This document shows, one piece after another, positions 1 through 5,190 of a stretch of 5,190 nucleotides of DNA. Position 1 is the stretch's first letter, and each line of letters opens with the position of its first letter. The notes under the pieces were generated by a model. It had not been told where the DNA came from, searched no databases, and worked only from the letters and a program-made list of their open reading frames with translations. The position numbers were made by a program, and so were the translations under genes. The DNA comes from Alphaproteobacteria bacterium (GTDB lineage: Bacteria > Pseudomonadota > Alphaproteobacteria > Micropepsales > Micropepsaceae), in assembly GCA_003131925.1 (NCBI GenBank), contig PKWC01000205.1:22213-27402 (forward strand), given 5' to 3'.

Positions 1-5
1 CGCTC

Positions 6-121
6 GGCACCTCCCCCGCGCAAGCGCGGGGGAGGAAACGAAAACGCGAGGAAATGAAAGCTGCAAGCGCGTCTCGCCCATTCCTTTCCTCCCCCGCGCA
101 TTTTCGCGCGGGGGAGGTGCC
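6..121. repeat. Nested GC-rich palindromic intergenic repeat (REP/BIME-like)
   Basis: There are two hairpins built from the same arm. The first has stem CCTCCCCCGCGC at 10-21 pairing with 24-35 around an AA loop. The second has the identical left arm at 88-99 pairing with 106-117 around a six-base loop. The pair is itself arranged as a larger inverted repeat: 6-21 is fully complementary to 106-121 (16 bp), and 24-38 to 85-99 (15 bp). The DNA or RNA can therefore fold either as two small hairpins or as one long stem. A third small stem, GCCCC-GAA-GGGGC, follows at 119-131. This two-unit head-to-head layout is typical of REP/BIME elements, and similar GC-rich units are scattered between genes in many Hyphomicrobiales. 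No gene is supported in bases 1-201. Confidence 0.8.
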
Positions 122-201
122 CCGAAGGGGCGGAGGGGGCAAGCGCTTCGGCGAGAACGTGCTTCGTGGTAGGCTTCCTCTAACTCTTTTGGTTGGTGGC
201 G

Positions 202-1161
202 ATGATGAGGGCTGTTTTAATCTTGATTGTGGCGGCTCTGCTGAGCGCACCGGCTGCGGCCGAGGGCCCTGACTTCCTCAGACCAGAGCCAACCATCCAC
301 GTGACGCCCAACCAGCCTTGCGACATGACTTTCCCGTCCGCCGTTCCTGTCAGATGTTGGAAGGGGCAACAGTTCGTAGTTCTCCCGATCGACCCGGAAC
401 TCCGGAGTTACGGCTACCAAATGTTCTTAAAAGGGGGAAGCCAACTCGAGGCGGCATCATACGTAGAACTGGCCGGCAAAGTGGTGACGGTGACAGACGT
501 CAGTTGGAAGTCCGACGCCGTGAATCCCGACATGAGCACATGGGCGATTGCTTTTCGCGCCGACAACACTGGAGAGACATTTACAACGAGGGCCACCATC
601 CTGCCGAACAAATCTCCCGACGATGCCATCGTCGATCATCTCGCCTCTATGAGAGACCTGCTTGCCGCGCGCAGTGTGTTTTCTGGAAAAACGTTTTGGA
701 TGAAGGCCGGCGAGCTTCCTCAGACGGGAGAAAACGGACAAATGGCATCGCGCGGAATTGTCCATTTCAGGGAATTTGTCCCTATATCGGTCGAGGCTGT
801 CGTGGCAAGCTACGATCACGCGCAGCCAGCCAGGATCGTATTGAAGAACGGCGCTGGGTCTGAGGGGTACTTCTATCTTGCGATGTCCGGTACAAACGGC
901 GGAGTTGTAGCTGATCCCGAAAGTGTCCTAGCAACAACCGACCCAAAGGTCGGCCACAATTGGTCGCCAAAAGTGTGGGCAGCGATCGAAGATGGAGACG
1001 TTTTTGTAGGGATGACCAGCGAGCAGGCAATGCTGAGTTGTGGAAAACCACGCGACGTAAACAACACAATAGTCAGACGAACGGCTGAACAACAATGGGT
1101 CTACGGCGCCCACAACTATCTGTACATTGAAGATGGCCGCGTCTCAGCGATACAAAACTAG
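202..1161 (+). CDS. Secreted protein of unknown function with C-terminal BamE/SmpA-like module
   Basis: This gene encodes 319 residues. The start is ATG 202; ATG 205 is equally possible, and an in-frame TTG at 193 is less likely because the signal peptide begins at the ATGs. No strong ribosome-binding site is visible. Residues 1-20 form a Sec signal peptide: a short basic start, a hydrophobic core around VLILIVAALL, and an Ala-x-Ala cleavage site before Glu21. There is no lipobox cysteine, so the mature protein is probably soluble in the periplasm. The middle (about 40-250) is rich in beta-strand-like segments and not recognised; two stretches beginning near 54 (KGQQFVVLP) and 162 (GKTFWMKAG) look like related modules. 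Residues 258-319 carry VFVGMTSEQ, SCGKP, QWVYG and YLYIEDGRV, the pattern of SmpA/OmlA (BamE-fold) domains, which often act in envelope protein complexes. Base composition is more AT-rich than the downstream genes. Domain assignment is fairly sure; the function is unknown. Confidence 0.82.
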   Translation: MMRAVLILIVAALLSAPAAAEGPDFLRPEPTIHVTPNQPCDMTFPSAVPVRCWKGQQFVVLPIDPELRSYGYQMFLKGGSQLEAASYVELAGKVVTVTDVSWKSDAVNPDMSTWAIAFRADNTGETFTTRATILPNKSPDDAIVDHLASMRDLLAARSVFSGKTFWMKAGELPQTGENGQMASRGIVHFREFVPISVEAVVASYDHAQPARIVLKNGAGSEGYFYLAMSGTNGGVVADPESVLATTDPKVGHNWSPKVWAAIEDGDVFVGMTSEQAMLSCGKPRDVNNTIVRRTAEQQWVYGAHNYLYIEDGRVSAIQN

Positions 1162-1331
1162 GGCACCTTTCGCGACACGAGTGCAACGACTCTGCCGATA
1201 ATTGCTAAATCATTTTCCGGGACCTCATCGGCTTTGTAGACCGGGTTATCCGAGATAATTCGGACCATCCTTTGATTCAGCACGCATCAAAGACGCGGAT
1301 AGCGTAGATTCCCTCCCGAGATAGCCTCTCT
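1158..1331 (-). pseudogene. Decayed C-terminal fragment of an S24 (LexA/CI-like) phage-type repressor
   Basis: Reading leftwards from about 1331, one frame gives ERLSREGIYAIRVFDAC and stops at TGA 1279-1277. A second frame then continues LNQRMVRIISDNPVY, with AIIGRVVAL further on, and ends at TAG 1160-1158. These pieces match, in order, the end of the S24 peptidase domain of LexA/CI-like regulators: the segment GxYaiR, then viSdNp.Y, then iiGrVv. Compared with the family pattern as I remember it, the stretch between them that usually holds the catalytic Lys (about LLVKRLQR) is shortened and out of frame, so there is both a frameshift and a small deletion. The DNA-binding N-terminus and the catalytic Ser are absent; the dehydrogenase gene occupies the place where they should lie. 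It is therefore a non-functional remnant, probably of a prophage or other mobile element. Its last codon overlaps the stop of the convergent secreted-protein gene. Confidence 0.72.
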
Positions 1332-2216
1332 TTACGCGCCCCGTTGCGACTTGTCTTTTTCGTTCGCCGAGCGGATCGCGGCGCGGATACGCTCCCATTC
1401 GGAATCGCCGAGCTTCGCGAGCGAAGCGAAATTGCCTCCCGTTGCGAGATGCAGGCCGCCATCGATGGCGACGGTCTGGCCGGTCAGATAGTCGCAGCCA
1501 TCCGCCATCAGAAAGATCGCGAGATTGGCAAGCTCCGGCATCTGTCCGACCCGGCCCATCGGATTGACGGCGCCGCTGTCGCCGCGCGCAGCTACATCCG
1601 GATTGAGCCGCTCCCACGCTCCCTTGGTCGGAAACGGGCCGGGCGCGATCGCATTGAGTCTGATTCCGTGCGGCGCCCATTCCACCGCCAGTGACTTGGT
1701 CATGATGTTGAGCCCGGCTTTCGACATGGCGGACGGCACCGTGTAGGGCCCGCCGTTCCAGATCCACGTGGTCAGGATCGAGATCACGCTGGCGCGCGTG
1801 CCGCATTCGATCCAGCGCTTGCCGCAGGCCAGCGTCACATAGAAGGTGCCGCGGAAGACGATATCGGAGATGGCATTGAAGCCGCGCGGACTGAGGTCTT
1901 TCGTCGGACTGATGAAATTGGCCGCCGCGTTGTTGACAAGCCCGGTCAGTGCGCCGCCATCCGACCAGATTTGCGAGATCATCTCGTCCACCGCTTCGGG
2001 GCCCCGGATATCGCAAGCGACCCCCTTCACCTGCGAGCCTGTTTCGGCGGAAATCCGTTTCGCGGTCTCCTCGACCACGCTCGCACGCCGCCCGCAGATG
2101 TACACGGCCGCGCCGAGCTTCGCGTAAGCCTCAGCCATGACTTCGCCGAGCCCTGTTCCGCCGCCGGTGACGAGAATACGCTTGCCCGCGAACAGGCCAT
2201 CCCGAAACATGTTCAT
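1332..2216 (-). CDS. Short-chain dehydrogenase/reductase, 2,4-dienoyl-CoA reductase-like
   Basis: This gene encodes 294 residues, complete. The start is ATG at 2216-2214, nine bases after a GGGAG ribosome-binding site; an in-frame TTG one codon upstream is ignored. It is a Rossmann-fold NAD(P)H oxidoreductase: cofactor loop TGGGTGLG at 17-24, Arg43-Arg44 after the second strand (suggesting NADPH), NNAA at 95-98, PGP at 192-194 and AIDGG near 250-254. The usual SDR catalytic YxxxK is missing: four residues before Lys166 lies Ser162 (SAMSK). That arrangement, together with NNAAANFISP and LNAIAPGPFPT, is characteristic of 2,4-dienoyl-CoA reductases, which reduce dienoyl-CoA intermediates in the beta-oxidation of unsaturated fatty acids. 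At the position where human mitochondrial DECR1 has its catalytic Tyr199 there appears to be Trp151. The exact substrate is therefore uncertain; another enoyl- or dienoyl-CoA is most likely. The protein is cytoplasmic. No beta-oxidation neighbours are visible. Confidence 0.93.
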   Translation of the reverse strand: MNMFRDGLFAGKRILVTGGGTGLGEVMAEAYAKLGAAVYICGRRASVVEETAKRISAETGSQVKGVACDIRGPEAVDEMISQIWSDGGALTGLVNNAAANFISPTKDLSPRGFNAISDIVFRGTFYVTLACGKRWIECGTRASVISILTTWIWNGGPYTVPSAMSKAGLNIMTKSLAVEWAPHGIRLNAIAPGPFPTKGAWERLNPDVAARGDSGAVNPMGRVGQMPELANLAIFLMADGCDYLTGQTVAIDGGLHLATGGNFASLAKLGDSEWERIRAAIRSANEKDKSQRGA

Positions 2217-2225
2217 CAACCGTCA

Positions 2226-2230
2226 CTCCC
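2226..2230 (-). promoter_or_regulatory. Ribosome-binding site of the dehydrogenase gene
   Basis: GGGAG on the minus strand lies nine bases before ATG 2216. This spacing favours that ATG over the TTG directly upstream and over the second ATG two codons further in. Confidence 0.6.
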
Positions 2231-2243
2231 GATAGAAAGATTC

Positions 2244-2354
2244 AGCGCAGAGGACGCAGTGGATGCGCGGAGGACGCGGGAAAAGGAAAATAGCGCGCGA
2301 AGCGCGCGAGAAATTCCCCCGCGTCCACTGCGCATCCACTGCGTCCTCTGCGCT
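2244..2354. repeat. 111-base near-perfect hairpin built from ~9-10-base subrepeats
   Basis: The outer arms are perfectly complementary over 25 bp (2244-2268 with 2330-2354). Pairing is interrupted by three bases (one G-T, one G-C, one A-A) and resumes for 9 bp (2272-2280 with 2318-2326). The apex carries a separate GCGCGC-GAA-GCGCGC stem (2293-2307). Each arm is made of imperfect tandem units such as CGCAGAGGA, CGCAGTGGA and TGCGCGGAGGA. The element fills the gap between the stop of the dioxygenase gene (13 bases away) and the ribosome-binding site of the dehydrogenase gene, both on the minus strand. It could end or attenuate read-through, or stabilise the 3' end of the dioxygenase message. 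There is only a weak T-run beyond it (GAATCTTTCT), so a classical intrinsic terminator is not certain. The modular, palindromic form suggests a dispersed repeat family. Confidence 0.85.
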
Positions 2355-2366
2355 AAAATGTTTTCA

Positions 2367-3029
2367 CTACCCCTCCCACATCCTGTGCAGGTTGGCGATT
2401 ACGAATTGGAGGCGGGTGCGGTTCTCCCAACTTACATTGTAGCCTTCGAGCGCGCTCACCTCGTTCAACGTGTAGAGCAACTCGCGATGCATCTGATTGG
2501 GGATCACGCTCTCCATGAAAGTGAACATCGAGAGCCGCTGGCCCGAAGTAACCGGTGCGACTTCGTGGAGAGTCGTCGACGGATAGAGAATCATCGAGCC
2601 CGGCTCGCCTTTGAAGGAATGGCGTTCACTGCCGAGATGGATCACCAACTCCCCGCCTTCATAACTCGCGGGCTCGCCGATGAAGAGCGTGGCCGAGACG
2701 TCGGAACGCAAGGGGCCTGTCGGAAGCTGGAGGAACGGCGCATCCGCATGCGGGCCGTAATTCATTCCCGGCTCGTAGCGCGACAGCAGCGGCGTGGCGA
2801 GACGCTTGGGAAATGCGAAATTCCGAATCTCGTCATTGCGCATGATCGCGGCGCCCGCGAGCTGGCCCACCCGCGCGGCTTCGGGCTGGACCGGATCGGC
2901 CTGCAGATTCTTTTTGGCGAGATTGTGCGGATTGGATTGTCGGCCGTCGACGAATTTCAACCCTTTCGCTGCCTCGCGAATCTGCCCGATCTCGGCGGTA
3001 TTGAGCACGTCCTTGACGAAGAGAAACAT
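2367..3029 (-). CDS. PKHD-type Fe(II)/2-oxoglutarate-dependent hydroxylase (YbiX/PiuC family)
   Basis: This gene encodes 220 residues, close to the usual 225 or so of the family. The start is ATG 3029-3027, with AGGG five bases upstream. The double-stranded beta-helix fold is marked by the iron ligands His94 and Asp96 (in YGPHADAP) and His155 (in YPSTTLHEVAPVT), with Arg165 (GQRLSMF) placed to bind the carboxylate of 2-oxoglutarate. Other family hallmarks are LRSDVSATLFI (107-117) and YEGGELVI (123-130). Homologues in E. coli (YbiX) and Pseudomonas (PiuC) lie beside TonB-dependent siderophore receptor genes and are thought to serve iron uptake; their substrate is not established. Here no receptor gene lies in the window, so the iron link rests on the family alone. 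The enzyme is cytoplasmic, with no signal peptide. It is followed on its strand by the long hairpin. All catalytic residues are present, so it is probably active. Confidence 0.95.
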   Translation of the reverse strand: MFLFVKDVLNTAEIGQIREAAKGLKFVDGRQSNPHNLAKKNLQADPVQPEAARVGQLAGAAIMRNDEIRNFAFPKRLATPLLSRYEPGMNYGPHADAPFLQLPTGPLRSDVSATLFIGEPASYEGGELVIHLGSERHSFKGEPGSMILYPSTTLHEVAPVTSGQRLSMFTFMESVIPNQMHRELLYTLNEVSALEGYNVSWENRTRLQFVIANLHRMWEG

Positions 3030-3050
3030 AAGAGCCCTGCAAAAAAACGT

Positions 3051-3155
3051 GTCATGGCCCGCGCGAGCGGGCTACCCAGATGAAACCGCGCGGATTTCAT
3101 AATTGAGCGCGCCGACGCGCGCCTGCTGGGTGGCCCGGTCAAGCCGGGCCATGAC
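3051..3155. repeat. Compound palindromic intergenic repeat between divergent genes
   Basis: The ends are inverted copies: GTCATGGCCCG (3051-3061) and CGGGCCATGAC (3145-3155). Just inside, GGGCTACCCAG (3069-3079) pairs with CTGGGTGGCCC (3126-3136) apart from one A/G difference. Four local hairpins are also possible: 3057-3062 with 3067-3072; ATGAAA...TTTCAT around CCGCGCGG (3080-3100); GCGCG with CGCGC (3107-3120); and GGCCCGG with CCGGGCC (3132-3150). The GTCATGGCC...GGCCATGAC core resembles repeats that are very common between genes in Bradyrhizobium-type genomes. The element lies between the start of the dioxygenase gene and the start of the helicase gene. The remaining bases, 3156-3234, show no further feature that I can support. 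Confidence 0.8.
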
Positions 3156-3234
3156 AATAGTGGGATATGCGAGGCGCGCCAAATTTCACCGCCATCTTGC
3201 CGCACACGGAGCCGGGCAGCGATAGTGCCGCTTC

Positions 3235-5190
3235 ATGCTCGCTCCCGCGGAAACGCAATTGCCTTTGCTTCCGGCTCCGTTTGCCGGGTGGTTTGCCGCG
3301 CGCGGCTGGGAACCCAGGGCGCATCAGCTCGCGCTGCTCGACCATGCGGCGCGCGGGGATTCGGTCTTGCTCGTTGCGCCGACCGGCGGGGGAAAGACGC
3401 TTGCCGGATTTCTGCCGAGCCTGATCGAACTCGTAGCGCTTCCGGCGCGCCGCAAGCCGGCGCTGCACACGCTCTACATTTCGCCGCTCAAGGCGCTCGC
3501 GGTCGACGTTTCGCGCAACCTGGAAACGCCGGTTGCAGAGATGGCATTGCCCATCCGCATCGAGACGCGGACCGGCGATACGCCTCCTTCGCGCCGCCTG
3601 CGACAGCGCCATGTCCCACCCGATATCTTGCTGACGACGCCGGAGCAATTTGCGTTGCTTCTCGCCAATCGCGACTCGCGGCAGCTGTTTGCGAGCGTGC
3701 GCGCGGTTGTGCTCGACGAGTTGCATGCCTTTCACAATACGAAGCGCGGCGACCTGCTTGCCCTCGGGCTGGCGCGCCTCGCACATTTCGCACCGGGACA
3801 TCGGCGCATCGGATTGTCCGCGACAGTCGCCGATCCCGCGCCGCTGCAACGTTACCTGGTGCCGCAGCAAGCGGACGGCGAGCGGCGCGCGAGTCTGGTC
3901 ATCGGCGCGGCGGGCGCGCAGCCGGAGGTCTTGATCAGCGCATCGGATTCTTATGTACCCTGGGCGGGCCACCTCGCCATTCACGCCATGCCAGACGTGA
4001 TGAATGCGATTCGGGCGTCGAAAACTGCGCTCGTCTTCGTCAACACGCGAAGCCAGGCGGAGCGCACCTTCCAGCATCTGTGGCAGCTCAACGACGAGAA
4101 CCTGCCCATCGCGCTACATCACGGTTCGCTGGCGCCCGAGCAGCGGCGCAAGGTGGAGGCCGCGATGACGCGCGGCGATCTGCGGGCCGTCGTCTGCACC
4201 TCGACGCTCGACCTGGGCATCGATTGGGGCGCGGTGGATCGCGTGATCTGCATCGGTGCGCCGAAGGGCGCGGGGCGTATTGTGCAAAGAATCGGCCGTG
4301 CCAATCACCGCCTCGACGAGCCGTCGCGCGCGCTGCTGGTGCCGGCGAACCGGTTCGAGGTGCTCGAATGCGAAGCCGCGCGTGACGCGGTCCTGGCAGG
4401 TGAGCTGGACGGCGAGCAGTTGCGCAAGGGCGGTCTCGACGTTCTCGCGCAGCACGTAATGGGCGTCGCCTGCGCCGCGCCGTTCGACGCGGACGCGCTC
4501 TACAACGAAGTCATTTCCGCCGCGCGCTATCGCGCCCTCTCGCGGAAGGATTTCGACGACGCGGTCGATTTCGTCGCCACCGGCGGCTACGCGCTTAAGC
4601 GCTACGACCGCTATGCAAAGCTCAGGCGCACGCCGGAAGGATTGTGGCGGCTTGCCCATCCGCGCTTGGCCCAGGCCTATCGGCTGAATGTCGGCGTGAT
4701 CATCGAGGAGCCGATGCTCGATGTGCGGATGCAGGCCAAAGGCAGGCCCACCGGCGCCGGCGGCCGCGTGCTGGGCCGCCTCGAAGAATACTTTCTCGAG
4801 CAATTGGTGCCGGGCGACACCTTCGTCTTCGCAGGCCAGGTGCTCGAATTCCGCGGCATCCGGGACACATCGGCCTTCGTCACCAAAAGCAGCGACACGG
4901 AGGCCCACATCCCGTCCTATATGGGGGGCAAGTTTCCGCTCTCGACTTTTCTCGCCGGCCGCGTGCGCGAGATGCTTGCCGATCCGCGCGCCTGGGGCCG
5001 GCTTCCCTTTCCCGTCGGCGAATGGCTGCGCATCCAGGATTGGCGCTCGCTCATTCCGCAGCCCGGGCAATTGCTGGTCGAGACGTTTCCGCGCGGCTCG
5101 CGGGAATTTCTCGTTTGCTATCCCTTCGAAGGCCGCCTCGCGCACCAGACGCTCGGCATTGGCCCGGTCGCCGCGCGCCAGCATCGCGCG
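3235..5190 (+). CDS. Lhr-type DEXH-box helicase (Lhr-Core, 'ligase-associated' type), 3' end beyond window
   Basis: There are 652 codons open to the window edge, with no stop. ATG 3235 is the only reasonable start: an in-frame TAG lies at 3223-3225. No clear ribosome-binding site precedes it. This is a superfamily 2 ATPase with all motifs: PRAHQ (27-31), Walker A APTGGGKT (48-55), SPLKAL (83-88), TTPEQ (134-138), DELH (161-164), SAT (195-197), LVFVNTR (266-272), TSTLDLGID (322-330) and QRIGRANHR (351-359). After the two RecA-like domains come the winged-helix region (about 395-480) and the beta-barrel of the Lhr core (about 510-640, with IPSYMGGKFPLST at 559-571 and LLVETFPRG at 613-621). Lhr proteins track 3'-5' along single-stranded DNA using ATP, unwind RNA:DNA hybrids and serve DNA repair. 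Family members usually have about 800 or more residues, so roughly 150-200 are missing. In many bacteria a DNA ligase and a nuclease-like phosphoesterase gene follow; these would lie outside the window. The last dozen residues depart from the family pattern. Confidence 0.95.
   Translation, partial: MLAPAETQLPLLPAPFAGWFAARGWEPRAHQLALLDHAARGDSVLLVAPTGGGKTLAGFLPSLIELVALPARRKPALHTLYISPLKALAVDVSRNLETPVAEMALPIRIETRTGDTPPSRRLRQRHVPPDILLTTPEQFALLLANRDSRQLFASVRAVVLDELHAFHNTKRGDLLALGLARLAHFAPGHRRIGLSATVADPAPLQRYLVPQQADGERRASLVIGAAGAQPEVLISASDSYVPWAGHLAIHAMPDVMNAIRASKTALVFVNTRSQAERTFQHLWQLNDENLPIALHHGSLAPEQRRKVEAAMTRGDLRAVVCTSTLDLGIDWGAVDRVICIGAPKGAGRIVQRIGRANHRLDEPSRALLVPANRFEVLECEAARDAVLAGELDGEQLRKGGLDVLAQHVMGVACAAPFDADALYNEVISAARYRALSRKDFDDAVDFVATGGYALKRYDRYAKLRRTPEGLWRLAHPRLAQAYRLNVGVIIEEPMLDVRMQAKGRPTGAGGRVLGRLEEYFLEQLVPGDTFVFAGQVLEFRGIRDTSAFVTKSSDTEAHIPSYMGGKFPLSTFLAGRVREMLADPRAWGRLPFPVGEWLRIQDWRSLIPQPGQLLVETFPRGSREFLVCYPFEGRLAHQTLGIGPVAARQHRA

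Noticed and set aside
6..121. CRISPR-like repeats
   Set aside because: There are only two units, in inverted rather than direct order, without regular spacers or cas genes.
54..272. Small plus-strand open frame of 72 codons across the first repeat
   Set aside because: It translates the palindromic repeat into Gly/Arg-rich sequence and overlaps the signal peptide of the secreted-protein gene.
1158..1268. A real 36-residue peptide gene from ATG 1268 on the minus strand
   Set aside because: The frame matches the tail of an S24 domain and continues upstream of the ATG in family-like sequence, so it is better read as part of a decayed repressor; no ribosome-binding site is evident.
1971..3083. 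Plus-strand open frame of about 370 codons
   Set aside because: It runs antisense across two well-supported minus-strand genes and the hairpin between them, so it is an effect of GC-rich codon use.
2957..3205. Small minus-strand open frame of 82 codons
   Set aside because: Its product includes a WPGLTGPP-type stretch that comes from translating the palindromic repeat, and its end overlaps the dioxygenase in another frame.
3139..4077. Minus-strand open frame of about 312 codons
   Set aside because: It covers the helicase ATPase domain on the opposite strand and runs into the intergenic repeat; the product is Arg-rich with no recognisable domain.
3225..4385. Plus-strand open frame of about 386 codons in another frame of the helicase gene
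   Set aside because: Its product lacks helicase motifs, while the overlapping frame from 3235 contains all of them in order.
4114..5184. Long minus-strand open frame (about 356 codons) opposite the helicase
   Set aside because: It lies wholly antisense to a helicase with every motif intact, and its product is a low-complexity Arg/Ala/Gly-rich sequence typical of the reverse strand of GC-rich genes.

Overview
The window looks like chromosomal DNA of a high-GC alphaproteobacterium, probably of the order Hyphomicrobiales (Bradyrhizobium/Rhodopseudomonas-like relatives). Evidence: the coding style of the three conserved genes, GC-rich palindromic intergenic repeats of a type common in that group (for example the core GTCATGGCCCG...CGGGCCATGAC), and a helicase whose sequence closely resembles the alphaproteobacterial Lhr-Core proteins. 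The taxonomic call is inference.

Layout, left to right. Bases 1-131 are a nested palindromic repeat with no gene. Bases 202-1161 (+) encode a secreted 319-residue protein of unknown function ending in a BamE/SmpA-like module. Bases 1158-1331 (-) hold a decayed piece of an S24/LexA-like phage repressor, converging on that gene and sharing its stop sequence. Bases 1332-2216 (-) encode a complete short-chain dehydrogenase of the 2,4-dienoyl-CoA reductase-like type. Bases 2244-2354 form a 111-base hairpin with a perfect 25-bp outer stem. Bases 2367-3029 (-) encode a PKHD-type (YbiX/PiuC) Fe(II)/2-oxoglutarate dioxygenase. Bases 3051-3155 are a second, different palindromic repeat cluster. From 3235 to the end of the window (+) runs a 652-codon open frame without a stop: an Lhr-type DEXH-box helicase, cut by the window edge.

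The genes do not form an obvious common pathway. The dioxygenase and the dehydrogenase share a strand but are separated by the long hairpin, so they may be transcribed separately. The helicase starts divergently from the dioxygenase across a repeat-filled gap. The left part (secreted protein plus repressor relic) is visibly more AT-rich than the right part: hand counts give 33/60 GC for bases 541-600 and 26/60 for 1201-1260, against 44/60 for 4441-4500 in the helicase. With the phage-repressor fragment, this suggests that the left third is an accessory or once-mobile insertion.

I see no convincing new multi-gene system. The points most worth a second look are the S24 repressor relic, the three different palindromic repeat elements filling the gaps, the Tyr-less active site of the dehydrogenase, and the unexpected last residues of the helicase.
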